From Candidatus Bathyarchaeota archaeon (lineage in GTDB: Archaea; Thermoproteota; Bathyarchaeia; TCS64): a DNA stretch of 12,190 nt. The notes below the pieces were generated by a model, which saw only the letters and a list, made by a program, of their open reading frames with translations, did no database searches and had not been told where the DNA came from. The first letter of the stretch is position 1, and each line of letters opens with the position of its first letter. The stretch lies in assembly GCA_030669135.1 (NCBI GenBank), contig DAOVEE010000038.1, forward strand, positions 1 through 12,190, read 5' to 3'. A program made the translations under genes and the position numbers. Shown one piece after another: positions 1-6,813 of the stretch.

Positions 1-255
1 GACCGCCTCGACCTCGTCAGGACCATGAGGTATGGCTTCGGCGCCCTCAGCCAGAGCCTCGGCGGCTGGATGCAGTGGGTAAACAGCCCGGAGGTCATGA
101 GCCAGTTCACCCAGGAGGAGCTCCAGGAGATGAGCGACACCGTCCTCGATCTGGTCACCAAGTTCGTCGAGTACGACCGAGACATCACCGATTTTGGCAT
201 GAAGAAGGGCCTCGGCAAGCAGCGCGAGGAAGAGCCCAGCCGCTTCATAATATAA
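1..255 (+). CDS. C-terminal part of a small archaeal protein, possibly DUF2153
   Basis: The reading frame is open from the window edge to TAA at 253-255, giving 84 residues, and the true start lies outside the window. The fragment is predicted to be helical and charged, with no membrane segment, cysteine cluster or nucleotide-binding motif. It begins DRLDLVRTMRYGFGALS and contains a GWMQWVNSPEVM stretch. This resembles my memory of the archaeal DUF2153 family of unknown function, but I cannot confirm the match. It converges on the PNPOx-like gene, with 18 bases between the two stops. The frame starting at base 75 on the same strand is a shadow. No function can be assigned. Confidence 0.7.
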   Translation, partial: DRLDLVRTMRYGFGALSQSLGGWMQWVNSPEVMSQFTQEELQEMSDTVLDLVTKFVEYDRDITDFGMKKGLGKQREEEPSRFII

Positions 256-273
256 ATCTGACCAGCAGCGGAC

Positions 274-672
274 CTAGGCTAGCCTGTCGCCTGCTCCCTT
301 GCCGCCGCTGCCCTGGTAGATCTCCAAGACTCTGCAGACCACCGCGGATCTGCCCGGAAACGGCTTCTCACGCTCCGTCGCCAACTTATGCGCCTTGACG
401 TACAGCGGCCCCTCCGTCACTTCCTCGGCCATGCACTTGATCTGATAGCTCCCGCCCTTGCCGTAGCACACGAAACATACGCGGCCGTTATCTTTTATGT
501 TCGCGAGGGTCTTGTTGAGGTAGTTGTTTACTACGCAGAGAGTCTCGTCGTCCTCCCACCACCAGATACCGACGTAGATGACGTTGGGGACGCCCTCCCC
601 GTTCACCGTCGCCATGGGGATCACCCTTTGGGCGGTGAACGCCTCCCTGATGTTCTCGGGCACCTTAACCAT
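274..672 (-). CDS. Pyridoxamine 5'-phosphate oxidase-like FMN-binding protein
   Basis: This 132-residue protein has the size and layout of a single-domain PNPOx-like split-barrel flavoprotein. It opens with VKVPENIREAF, followed by a first strand of the PMATVNGEGVPNV type. Next comes a WWWEDDETLCVVNN strand and the KTLANIKDNGRVCF segment, where this family usually contacts FMN phosphate. Family members bind FMN or F420, or are simple flavin-binding proteins, and the substrate cannot be read from sequence. The ATG at 672-670 is preceded on the minus strand by GGTGTG, a plausible ribosome binding site, 7 bases away. The gene diverges from the M19 dipeptidase across 87 bp. The last ten or so residues are Gly-rich and probably disordered. 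Confidence 0.85.
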   Translation of the reverse strand: MVKVPENIREAFTAQRVIPMATVNGEGVPNVIYVGIWWWEDDETLCVVNNYLNKTLANIKDNGRVCFVCYGKGGSYQIKCMAEEVTEGPLYVKAHKLATEREKPFPGRSAVVCRVLEIYQGSGGKGAGDRLA

Positions 673-701
673 TCAAATCACACCCTAAGGGGCGCCTGCG
701 A

Positions 702-715
702 CGCTTATTAAACCA
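702..715. promoter_or_regulatory. Shared AT-rich promoter core between divergent genes
   Basis: The only AT-rich stretch between the PNPOx-like gene and the dipeptidase is the near-symmetric CGCTTATTAAACCA. Read leftwards it gives TTTAATAAG about 35 bases before the 672 start. Read rightwards it gives TTATTAAA about 50 bases before the 760 start. A TATA box here would give a leader of about 10 nt for the leftward gene and about 25 nt for the rightward gene. It may serve both directions. This is a match to archaeal promoter architecture only. Confidence 0.4.
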
Positions 716-759
716 GACTACCGATATTCCTCCATGAAGCATCATAGGGATGAAAAGCC

Positions 760-1764
760 ATGGACACTGTGAATCTGCACAGGGAAGCCGTGGTCGTGGA
801 CACCCACTGCGACACCCTGAAGTGTCTCCTACCCGCGTTCACGCGTCCCCGGGACTCCATGTGGGACGACAGAAGCGACATCGGGATGGGAGTCAGAAGC
901 AACCTCGGCCACGTAGACGTCCCGCGTCTCCTTGAGGGAGGGGTGGACTGCCAAGTCTTCGCGGTCTCCAGCGAGCGCAGCAGAACCCCCACGCACCCCC
1001 TCAGGACCGCCCTGGATATGATCGACAGGTTCTACAGGGAATGCGAGAGCTGCGGCTCCCTCACTCCGGTAACGAGCAGTGACGAGGTGCTGGACGCTAA
1101 GAGGGAGGGCATAGTAGCCGGGTTGCTGAGCATCGAGGGGGCCGACGTGATCGAGGGCAGGATAGAGATGCTCCGCGTCTTCCACAGGCTAGGCGTCAGG
1201 ATGGTGGGGCTTGTCCACAGCCTACGGAACCAGCTGGCCGACGGAGTCACGGACAGGCGCACGGGCGGCGGCCTCAGCGAGCTCGGTGCCCAGGCCGTCG
1301 AGGAGCTGGACCGGCTCGGAATGATCATCGACGTGAGCCACATCAACGACGAGGGCTTCTGGGACGTCCTCGACCTCGCCAAACACCCCGTCATCGCGAG
1401 CCACAGCAACAGCCGCGCCGTCTGCAGCCACCCCCGGAACATGACGGACGAGATGATCGTGGCGCTCGCCGAGAACGGCGGCGCCATGGGGATGAACTTC
1501 GCCCCAAGCTTCGTGCACCCCGAGCTGGCTACGCTGCAGGGCGTGGTGGACCACATCGACCACATCGTCGAGCTTGTAGGTCCTGACCACGTGGGCCTCG
1601 GCAGCGACTTCGACGGCATCCCCTACACCCCGGTCGGCCTAGAGGACGCCACCAAGATGCCGGGGATAACCGAGGAACTGGTGAACCGGGAGTACAGCGA
1701 ATTGGATATAAAGAAGATATTGGGCGGGAACCACCTGAGGCTGATGAAGAAGGTGGTGGGCTAG
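760..1764 (+). CDS. Membrane dipeptidase-type zinc dipeptidase (peptidase M19)
   Basis: This is a 334-residue amidohydrolase-fold protein of the M19 renal dipeptidase family, which hydrolyses dipeptides using two zinc ions. The metal ligands can be placed: H16 and D18 in DTHCD, E126 in SIEGAD, H194 in DVSH and H215 in ASHSNSR. Their spacing matches the ligands I recall for human renal dipeptidase (20, 22, 125, 198, 219). D283 lies in the GSDFDG motif near the C-terminus. There is no signal peptide, so it is probably cytosolic. The ATG at 760 has GGATGA 5 bases upstream. Its TAG overlaps the stop of the convergent phosphorylase in the shared bases CTAG. Archaeal M19 proteins may act on D-amino-acid or modified dipeptides. 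Given the neighbours, glycated dipeptides are possible but unproven. Confidence 0.93.
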   Translation: MDTVNLHREAVVVDTHCDTLKCLLPAFTRPRDSMWDDRSDIGMGVRSNLGHVDVPRLLEGGVDCQVFAVSSERSRTPTHPLRTALDMIDRFYRECESCGSLTPVTSSDEVLDAKREGIVAGLLSIEGADVIEGRIEMLRVFHRLGVRMVGLVHSLRNQLADGVTDRRTGGGLSELGAQAVEELDRLGMIIDVSHINDEGFWDVLDLAKHPVIASHSNSRAVCSHPRNMTDEMIVALAENGGAMGMNFAPSFVHPELATLQGVVDHIDHIVELVGPDHVGLGSDFDGIPYTPVGLEDATKMPGITEELVNREYSELDIKKILGGNHLRLMKKVVG

Positions 1765-2621
1765 AGGAGGATGCTCTCCCAGCGGAGCCCGCCGCAGCCG
1801 CAGCTCTCGTCGTCAGGGTCCATAGCCTTCAGGACGTTGAGTATCGCCTCGGCTGACGGCCTGCTCCACCGTTTCTGGAAGTCGCTGAACGCGGTGGAGC
1901 CCTCCCACCGCGGGTCGACGAGGCCCTCACCGTAGTTAGAAACCAGCTCCAGGGCCGCGTAGCAGGCCCCTATCTCCCGCGCGAAAAAGACCTCGGGCAC
2001 CAGGTTCATCGTCACTACGTCGATGCCCATGTTCTGCCACCTGAGCCTGATCTCGGCGGGGCTCTCCAGCCGCGGCCCCTCGGCCACACCCACTATGCCC
2101 CGCTTGAAGACACGGGGGAACCCGGCGTCCACGCACGCGTCCACGAGCAGCCCGCTGAGGGAGGGGCAGAGCGGCTGGTGTAGCCTGTAGCTGAACCTGG
2201 GCACGTCCAGCCCCTTGTCCCGGAGGCTCACCATGAGCATCTGGGGCCGCTTGGTGGTGAAGTCCACGAAGTCGTCGGGGACCACGGCGTCCCCCGGGTC
2301 CAGGAGCCTGTTGGTGGAGCCGCAGAGCGCCGTTCCTATGATCTTCTTGACCCCTGCCTTCCAGAGCACGTAGAAGACGCGTTCACCGCTGCTGTCCGGC
2401 TCCGTGTTCCTTATCTCGCGGGTTATCCCGTGGAAGCCGACGTACAGGAACTCCTTTCCGTCGACCTTCCCGTGGGTGAAGGGCGCTGTGGGGCCGAAGG
2501 GCGTCTCGAAAACCAAGTCATCTGCAATGACTTTGACGCCTTCGTAGCCGCGGGGGAACCCCGACCCTATGGTGGTGGAGCCCCCGAGGACCGCGATCTT
2601 AACCTTTGGTATCTCAGCCAT
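1761..2621 (-). CDS. MTAP/PNP-family nucleoside phosphorylase (MTAP-like)
   Basis: This 286-residue protein belongs to the trimeric purine nucleoside phosphorylase/MTA phosphorylase family, which splits 5'-methylthioadenosine or a purine nucleoside with phosphate. Visible landmarks are IAVLGGST at the N-terminus, TPFGPTAPFTHGK, ACGS-like TALCGSTN, PGDAVVPDDFVDFTTKRP, AEGPRLESPAE and MNLVPE. The usual RHGR phosphate-site motif is replaced by FHGIT, so the substrate range may differ. C274-G-C276 near the C-terminus recalls the CXC disulfide motif of thermophilic MTAPII. I chose ATG 2621; ATG 2633 and a TTG at 2708 in frame are alternatives. A TTTTAA box centred near 2647, about 26 bases before 2621, fits a leaderless transcript from 2621. 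Its stop overlaps the dipeptidase stop. Confidence 0.88.
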   Translation of the reverse strand: MAEIPKVKIAVLGGSTTIGSGFPRGYEGVKVIADDLVFETPFGPTAPFTHGKVDGKEFLYVGFHGITREIRNTEPDSSGERVFYVLWKAGVKKIIGTALCGSTNRLLDPGDAVVPDDFVDFTTKRPQMLMVSLRDKGLDVPRFSYRLHQPLCPSLSGLLVDACVDAGFPRVFKRGIVGVAEGPRLESPAEIRLRWQNMGIDVVTMNLVPEVFFAREIGACYAALELVSNYGEGLVDPRWEGSTAFSDFQKRWSRPSAEAILNVLKAMDPDDESCGCGGLRWESILL

Positions 2622-2641
2622 GGGCAAAATCATGTCTTCAA

Positions 2642-2653
2642 GGGTTAAAACGG
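2642..2653 (-). promoter_or_regulatory. TATA-like box of the MTAP-like gene
   Basis: On the minus strand this reads CCGTTTTAACCC. Its centre lies about 26 bases upstream of ATG 2621, which is the usual archaeal TATA-to-TSS distance and supports leaderless transcription from that ATG. A second box, TATAAAC at 2717-2711 on the minus strand, would give a longer leader. Confidence 0.4.
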
Positions 2654-2780
2654 TTGCCCGGGCCACTCCGAATGCACTAAAACGTGGTCCATGGACCCGT
2701 AAAATCAATAGTTTATACCCAAAATAGAATTATATACTAGAACATACGCCCACTATACTTGATTCTATAGTAAATATAGA

Positions 2781-2796
2781 CGAAAGATATATATAC
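2781..2796 (+). promoter_or_regulatory. BRE/TATA promoter of the TFB gene
   Basis: CGAAAGATATATATAC has a purine-rich BRE-like part followed by a strong TATA run. It would place transcription start near 2813-2817 and give a leader of about 80 nt. That is long for this genome, whose other genes appear leaderless or nearly so. A second weaker box around 2826-2838 (TAATTAATATT) could give a shorter leader. Confidence 0.5.
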
Positions 2797-2832
2797 GTGA
2801 AAGGTGCTGTATCGCTGCTCTGTACGCTAATT

Positions 2833-2858
2833 AATATTCCGATGAGATTCGGAGTATT
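2833..2858 (+). repeat. 10-bp inverted repeat (hairpin or operator) in the TFB leader
   Basis: AATATTCCGA (2833-2842) pairs with TCGGAGTATT (2849-2858) around the 6-base loop TGAGAT. All ten positions pair in RNA, one of them G-U. It lies 36 bases before the TFB start and downstream of the strong TATA box. It could be a leader hairpin or a protein-binding dyad controlling the TFB gene. Confidence 0.55.
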
Positions 2859-2894
2859 CCTAGCGCATCAGTCTCAAAAAAAGGTGCATATGAT

Positions 2895-3824
2895 ATGATA
2901 TATAAACCCAATACACGACAGGGTAGCGAGGATGTTTGCCCGGAGTGTGGAAGCAGGCACGTAATTATTGACGGTGGCTCCGGGGAGAGGATTTGCGGCG
3001 CATGCGGCCTCGTCATGGCTGACACCATGATCAACGAGGGCCCCGAGTGGAGGGCCTTCAGCCAGGACGAGCGGGACAGCCGCAGCCGCGTAGGGATGCC
3101 CCTCAGCTTCAGCGTCCACGACAAGGGCCTCAGCACGATGATAGGCCAGGTGGGCAAGGACGCGTTCGGCAGAACCATCCCGACAAGCACGATGTTCCAG
3201 ATGCTTAGGCTCAAGAAGTGGCACATCAGGTCAAGCTATCAATCCAGCGTAGACAGGAACCTGAGCCACGCCATGACCGAGCTCAGCAGGCTATGCGATA
3301 AGCTCCACATACCCAAGCCGGTGAAGGAGCGCGCCGCCGTCATCTACAGGAAGGCCCTCGAAAAGGGACTTGTCCGCGGACGCAGCATAAGCGCCATCTC
3401 GGCAGCCAGCCTCTACGCCGCATGCAGGGTCACAAGCACGCCCAGGACCCTACGCGAACTCGGCAAGGTCAGCACAATCGACAAGAAGGACCTGGCCCGC
3501 TGCTACAGACTCCTCCTACGGGAGCTGAACCTGAGCATGCCCATCCCCAAGGCCCAGTACAGGGTGCCCAAGATCGCGGCCAAGGTAAACATCAGCGAGA
3601 ACACCCAGCAGACAGCCGTGAACATCCTCAGGAAGGCCGAGGAGATGAAGACCACCGCCGGCAAGGACCCCATGGGGCTCGCCGCAGCCGCCCTCTACAT
3701 CGCCTGCGTCATGAACGAGGAGAAGCGGACCCAGAAGATGATCGCGGACGCCGCCGGCGTCACCGAGGTCACAATCAGGAACCGCTACAAGGGCCTCAAG
3801 GAATCCCTACACCTCGAGCTATAG
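2895..3824 (+). CDS. tfb: Transcription initiation factor B (TFB)
   Basis: This 309-residue archaeal TFIIB homologue bridges TBP-bound promoter DNA and RNA polymerase. The N-terminal zinc ribbon uses C15, C18, C34 and C37 (CPECG and CGACG). It is followed by the conserved B-finger region with NEGPEWRAF and the RVGMP/DKGLST stretch. Two cyclin repeats follow, roughly residues 115-205 and 210-305, each with an ASLYAACR- or AALYIACV-type helix. The C-terminal helix-turn-helix TEVTIRNRYKGL would contact the BRE. Length and domain order are normal. The ATG at 2895 has AAGGTG 8 bases upstream, a good ribosome binding site. The gene stands alone. Many archaea carry several TFBs, and I cannot tell whether this is the only copy. 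Confidence 0.98.
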   Translation: MIYKPNTRQGSEDVCPECGSRHVIIDGGSGERICGACGLVMADTMINEGPEWRAFSQDERDSRSRVGMPLSFSVHDKGLSTMIGQVGKDAFGRTIPTSTMFQMLRLKKWHIRSSYQSSVDRNLSHAMTELSRLCDKLHIPKPVKERAAVIYRKALEKGLVRGRSISAISAASLYAACRVTSTPRTLRELGKVSTIDKKDLARCYRLLLRELNLSMPIPKAQYRVPKIAAKVNISENTQQTAVNILRKAEEMKTTAGKDPMGLAAAALYIACVMNEEKRTQKMIADAAGVTEVTIRNRYKGLKESLHLEL

Positions 3825-3840
3825 GCTCGACCCCATTTTT
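3814..3840 (+). terminator. Hairpin and T-run terminator after TFB
   Basis: TCGAGC (3814-3819) pairs perfectly with GCTCGA (3825-3830) around the loop TATAG. The stem overlaps the TFB stop codon (3822-3824) and is followed after 5 bases by a T-run at 3836-3840. This resembles an intrinsic terminator; in archaea the T-run alone may suffice. Confidence 0.55.
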
Positions 3841-3842
3841 GA

Positions 3843-3855
3843 AACGTTTTTAAAA
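3843..3855 (+). promoter_or_regulatory. BRE/TATA promoter of the FrlB-like gene
   Basis: AACG followed by TTTTTAAAA (3847-3855) is a good archaeal TATA box with a preceding BRE-like purine stretch. Its centre near 3851 predicts a transcript start near 3877, leaving a leader of about 14 nt before ATG 3891. Confidence 0.6.
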
Positions 3856-3883
3856 CCAGATGCATTCCTTTCGGGCATCTGGT
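3855..3883. promoter_or_regulatory. Perfect 9-bp inverted repeat, candidate operator of the FrlB-like gene
   Basis: ACCAGATGC (3855-3863) and GCATCTGGT (3875-3883) are exact reverse complements separated by 11 bases. The dyad begins at the last base of the TATA box and covers the predicted transcription start. A bound protein there would block polymerase recruitment, so a repressor operator is the simplest reading. The right arm also contains most of GGTG (3881-3884), the probable ribosome binding site. Because the left arm lies upstream of the predicted start, an RNA hairpin is less likely than a DNA operator. Confidence 0.55.
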
Positions 3884-3890
3884 GCCGCAC

Positions 3891-4910
3891 ATGAGTGAAC
3901 CCGTAGACTACTTGACCGAGGAGACCTACCGCCCCGAGTGGCTGGAGGACGGGGTAACCGAGCAGACCCTCGACGCGGTCGTCGAGAAGAAGCCTGTGCT
4001 GGTGAAGCTGGGCAAGGAGCTGTCCGAGTATGAGCGCTACTACATGGTGGGCAGCGGTGGAAGCTACAGCGTCCAGCTACCCATCGAGTACCTCGCAGAC
4101 AAATACACCAAGGTCCCTGTGAAGGCGTACAGCGGCTGGGAGTTCCTGGAGCAGCGGCCTGCAGCCGTCGACGAGGACGCCGTCATCGTATTCATCAGTC
4201 AGAGCGGGAAGACCAAGGAGATCGTGGAGGCGCTGGAGTGGTGCATGGAGAGGGGCGCCGTCACCGTGGGCCTCACACAGAACACTGACTCCGTCATTAA
4301 CGGCAAGGCGTCCCACGGGTTCGGGTGGGACGCCCGCGGCGTCACCTTGGGCAAGCTGGGCAGCCTGTACATACTGTTCGGCTCGATATTCAGGGAGAAG
4401 GGCTACGAGGTGGGTGCAAGGATGGTGGCCGCCGTCACCAGGCTCCCCGCGATACTGCCCAAGATGATCCCCGAAGCCAAGGAAGCCGCGAGAAGGCACG
4501 GACTCGAGCTCAAAGACCATGACGAGATGTTCATGCTGGGAGGAGGAATAAACTGGGGCCTCACCTACCAGTACGGCTTCTGCACGTTGATGGAGATGTG
4601 CTGGATCCACGGCACCGCCATCGACTACAGCGAGTTCAGGCACGGCGCCCTGGAGCTGTTCACAGAGGGAACGGCAGCCATATTCCTCCGCGGCAGAGGA
4701 GGCCAGCGGGGGCTCGAGGATACGATCATAGAGTTCAGCAGGGGCAACGGCGTCAAGTGCATCGAGTACGACTCCCAGGGCCTCGACGTAGACAACCTGA
4801 CGACGCCTTTCGCCCTCTTCATCGAGCTGGAGTGGCTCAGCTACTATCTGAGCCTCGCGAGGAACCGCAGGATGGGCGCCTGGCGGTTCTACGACAAGGT
4901 AAAGTTCTAG
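3891..4910 (+). CDS. frlB: FrlB-like fructosamine 6-phosphate deglycase (SIS domains)
   Basis: This 339-residue protein has two SIS sugar-phosphate isomerase folds. FrlB and FraB split 6-phosphofructose-amino acids into glucose 6-phosphate and a free amino acid. The first SIS domain has VGSGGS (54-58) and ISQSGKTKE (102-110). The match to FrlB is detailed: YSGWEFLEQ, LMEMCWIHG, SEFRHGALE, and EWLSYYLS at the C-terminus. E235 (in LME) and H251 (in EFRHG) are 16 residues apart, as I recall for catalytic Glu214/His230 of FraB. I prefer ATG 3891, with GGTG 6 bases upstream, over GTG 3882, which lies inside the inverted repeat. It has no transmembrane segment and acts in the cytosol. It ends flush against the convergent peptidase gene. 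The amine half of the substrate is unknown; a glucosamine-phosphate isomerase activity is less likely. Confidence 0.87.
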   Translation: MSEPVDYLTEETYRPEWLEDGVTEQTLDAVVEKKPVLVKLGKELSEYERYYMVGSGGSYSVQLPIEYLADKYTKVPVKAYSGWEFLEQRPAAVDEDAVIVFISQSGKTKEIVEALEWCMERGAVTVGLTQNTDSVINGKASHGFGWDARGVTLGKLGSLYILFGSIFREKGYEVGARMVAAVTRLPAILPKMIPEAKEAARRHGLELKDHDEMFMLGGGINWGLTYQYGFCTLMEMCWIHGTAIDYSEFRHGALELFTEGTAAIFLRGRGGQRGLEDTIIEFSRGNGVKCIEYDSQGLDVDNLTTPFALFIELEWLSYYLSLARNRRMGAWRFYDKVKF

Positions 4911-5870
4911 CTATTCGCCGCCGTACTTCATGGCGAGGCCGTCGATGTAGCCGAGGGTCTCCTGGCTGAAGCTTTTCAGCCCTCGCCTCTTAGCAGCCTC
5001 GTCGTATGCCCTAATGAAGCCGAAGGGGTCTCCGACGGTCTCCAGGAGCCTCTCCTTGCCCAGGGCCTCTATTATGTTCTTCGCCATGTAGTGCCCAGTC
5101 GGGTGCCCTGCCTTCGGTGGGGTCATGCGGAGCATCTTCGAGAGTTCGCCTACGTCCTCGTTGATCGCAATCCTCCGTATGAGTCTGTCCATCTCCTGTA
5201 TCACCCAGGGGGAGTCCGCGACATGTTCTTCGCGCGACGGGTAGCCTAGGGTGAATATCTGGTCGGCTATCCCCTCCTCGTTGAGCTGCCTGAGGGTCCA
5301 CATGATGTCTCTGTCGTTGGCCTCCACCTTCTCAGGGTCGTACACGTAGAACCGTCGGGCGACGCTGTGGAACAGCTCGTGGGCGAGGAGGTCACCGAAG
5401 TCTGTTCCAAGGCTCAATGCGAAAAGTGGGTCGATCACGATGGTCTCGTAGCCCCTGCCGTCCATGTCGAACACAGCGAACGCCACGATGGGGCTTCCCT
5501 CCACATCGGATGGAAGCCATTCCCCAGCCTTCGAGACGGGGCCTTCGATGAAGTCCTCACTCTCCCCGAGGTTGGTAACCCAGGCCTCAAGCTCTTGTCT
5601 CCGCTCAGCCACGTCGACGTAGTGTTTGACGTACCAGTTGCCTCTGCTCACGGCTTTCTTCCTGGCGGCCTCCGATGAGGGCTTGTATGCTAATCTGTAC
5701 TTCTCTTTGAAGAAGTTGGGTTTGAACTCGCTGGATAAAGCAACATAGCCAGGAGAGTCCAGCAGCTCATCCCACTGATGCTTCGGGGGCTCCTTGTCGG
5801 CTTGGAGCACATCCACTATCCTCCAGAAAGCGCTCATCCCGCCGAACTCGAATACTGGATCCATGTCCAT
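4911..5870 (-). CDS. Putative zinc-dependent peptidase (DUF5700-like gluzincin)
   Basis: This 319-residue soluble protein contains H164-E-L-F-H168, a classic zinc-peptidase HExxH, in LLAHELFHSVARR. About 30 residues later, NEEGIADQIF offers E199 as the third zinc ligand, the EGxAD pattern of gluzincins. A later GHPTGHYMAKNI segment and the overall layout fit DUF5700, a family annotated as putative zinc peptidases, from memory. There is no signal peptide, so the enzyme is probably cytosolic. The start codon is ATG 5870, and ATG 5864 is a close alternative; GGGCGG just upstream is a weak ribosome binding site. It follows frlD by 10 bases on the same strand, so the two are almost certainly co-transcribed. 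A role in releasing glycated residues from peptides is inferred from that context only. Confidence 0.8.
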   Translation of the reverse strand: MDMDPVFEFGGMSAFWRIVDVLQADKEPPKHQWDELLDSPGYVALSSEFKPNFFKEKYRLAYKPSSEAARKKAVSRGNWYVKHYVDVAERRQELEAWVTNLGESEDFIEGPVSKAGEWLPSDVEGSPIVAFAVFDMDGRGYETIVIDPLFALSLGTDFGDLLAHELFHSVARRFYVYDPEKVEANDRDIMWTLRQLNEEGIADQIFTLGYPSREEHVADSPWVIQEMDRLIRRIAINEDVGELSKMLRMTPPKAGHPTGHYMAKNIIEALGKERLLETVGDPFGFIRAYDEAAKRRGLKSFSQETLGYIDGLAMKYGGE

Positions 5871-5880
5871 CCGCCCTGCG

Positions 5881-6690
5881 TTACCCGCCCCAAGCGCCTA
5901 AACGTGTACAGATGTTCCTAGCAGCCTCATGACCCTTTAAAATGGCTTTTTGTATGGGCTCGCCCCACAGTCTAGCGCAGAGAAAGCCCGCGATGTAGCC
6001 GTCCCCCGCACCTAACGTGTCCACGACCTCAACGGATGAGGCCTCGCCGCGGTACAGTTCCTCGCCGTCGTAGACCATTGACCCATGCTCCCCGAGGGTC
6101 ATAACTACTAGCCCCGGCGTTTTCTCTTTCAGCTCCCGTATCTTGTCCTCCGGATCGACGCCGTCACGGATGAGGCCGCCCCCGGAGAAGAAACTGTAGT
6201 TCAGGCTGGGCATTATCTCCGTCCTCGGGTCGTCGAGCTGGGAGGAGAAGTCGCAGCTCAGCTTAACTCCTTGGCTCTCCCTCATCCACTCGGCGTGCTC
6301 CCTTCCGAAGCCCCACACTGTGAAGTGGACGAGATCGTACCTCGAGACATCCGGGAGGCTCTCTCTTGGCAGCACCGCGTTCATCTGCACTCCCTCACGG
6401 TAGTCGGCGAAGACGCGTTCACCGTCCCTCACGAGTATGGTGGTGACAGCCGTCTCGCCCTCCCTCCTAAGCAGCAGCGATGTGTCCAGCCCCTCTGCCT
6501 GTATCTGGTTGAACATGAAGTCGCCTTCGCCGTCTGTGCCCAACACGCCGACGTAGTCAGCCTCGACGCCGGGCAGCCTGGAGGCGTAGACGGCGACGTT
6601 GAGAGCGTTACCGCCGGGGAACCTTTTCCCAAGCTCCACGTAGTGGTCCACGCAGTTGTCCCCAACTGCCAGCAGCCTCAACCCTTTCAC
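5881..6690 (-). CDS. frlD: FrlD-like fructoselysine (fructosamine) 6-kinase, PfkB family
   Basis: This 269-residue PfkB-family sugar kinase matches E. coli FrlD beyond the general family motifs. It shares GDNCVDHY near the N-terminus (residues 10-17), GGNALNVAVY (26-35), VFADYREGV, VHFTVWG, VVMTLGEHGS, DTLGAGDGYIAGFLC (catalytic D230) and a C-terminal GAW. FrlD phosphorylates the sugar C6 of fructose-amines with ATP, making the substrate of FrlB. The start is GTG 6690-6688, with a GGGTG overlapping it. There is no ATG in a better position. Translation is probably leaderless or nearly so from a CCATATAG box at 6727-6720. It heads a two-gene operon with the peptidase. The partner deglycase lies 1 kb away on the opposite strand. 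Related ribokinases remain an alternative. Confidence 0.88.
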   Translation of the reverse strand: MKGLRLLAVGDNCVDHYVELGKRFPGGNALNVAVYASRLPGVEADYVGVLGTDGEGDFMFNQIQAEGLDTSLLLRREGETAVTTILVRDGERVFADYREGVQMNAVLPRESLPDVSRYDLVHFTVWGFGREHAEWMRESQGVKLSCDFSSQLDDPRTEIMPSLNYSFFSGGGLIRDGVDPEDKIRELKEKTPGLVVMTLGEHGSMVYDGEELYRGEASSVEVVDTLGAGDGYIAGFLCARLWGEPIQKAILKGHEAARNICTRLGAWGG

Positions 6691-6740
6691 CCAGTCTTAT
6701 ACTAGGGTTAGCAGGATGCCTATATGGTGTGTGATTTGGA
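6673..6740. repeat. Left copy of a ~66-bp direct repeat flanking the C4-acid operon
   Basis: This segment matches 10274-10339 at about 52 of 66 aligned positions with two single-base gaps. Exact blocks shared in order are CAGCCTCAA, TTTCACCCAG, CTTATA and CTATATGGTG, ending at TTTGGA. It contains the first six codons of frlD (on the minus strand) and the frlD promoter. Confidence 0.75.
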
Positions 6741-6813
6741 AAATTAGGCAGAGTCACCGCCCACTTTTACCATTAAAGTAATAATACGGATAAAACCTAA
6801 CAATCCACAAGAG
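6691..6813. promoter_or_regulatory. Divergent promoter region between frlD and the C4-acid operon
   Basis: Leftward, CCATATAG (6727-6720 on the minus strand) lies about 30 bases before the frlD GTG. Rightward, an A-rich stretch at 6770-6796, containing TTAAAGTAATAATAC and GATAAAACC, lies just before ATG 6814. No extended dyad was found here apart from the near-palindrome CCTATATGG (6719-6727). Confidence 0.45.

Larger units (their letters stand above)
2622..2894. other. Non-coding AT-rich divergent intergenic region
   Basis: This 273-bp stretch between the phosphorylase and TFB is much richer in A and T from about 2700 onward than any other part of the window. It holds the promoters of both flanking genes, several TATA-like runs (near 2711-2737, 2771-2795 and 2826-2838) and a strong inverted repeat at 2833-2858. 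A weaker 6-bp inverted repeat pairs ACTATA (2752-2757) with TATAGT (2766-2771). I see no credible small protein, tRNA or CRISPR repeat in it. Confidence 0.7.

Noticed and set aside
1761..1764. Overlap of the convergent dipeptidase and phosphorylase stop codons in CTAG, and the flush FrlB/peptidase ends at 4910/4911
   Set aside because: These are real but ordinary results of compact gene packing in archaea. There is no sign of a regulatory role.
2752..2771. ACTATA / TATAGT inverted repeat and ATAGAAT / ATTCTAT pair upstream of TFB
   Set aside because: They are short and lie in a very AT-rich region where such pairs are expected by chance. The hairpin at 2833-2858 is much stronger.
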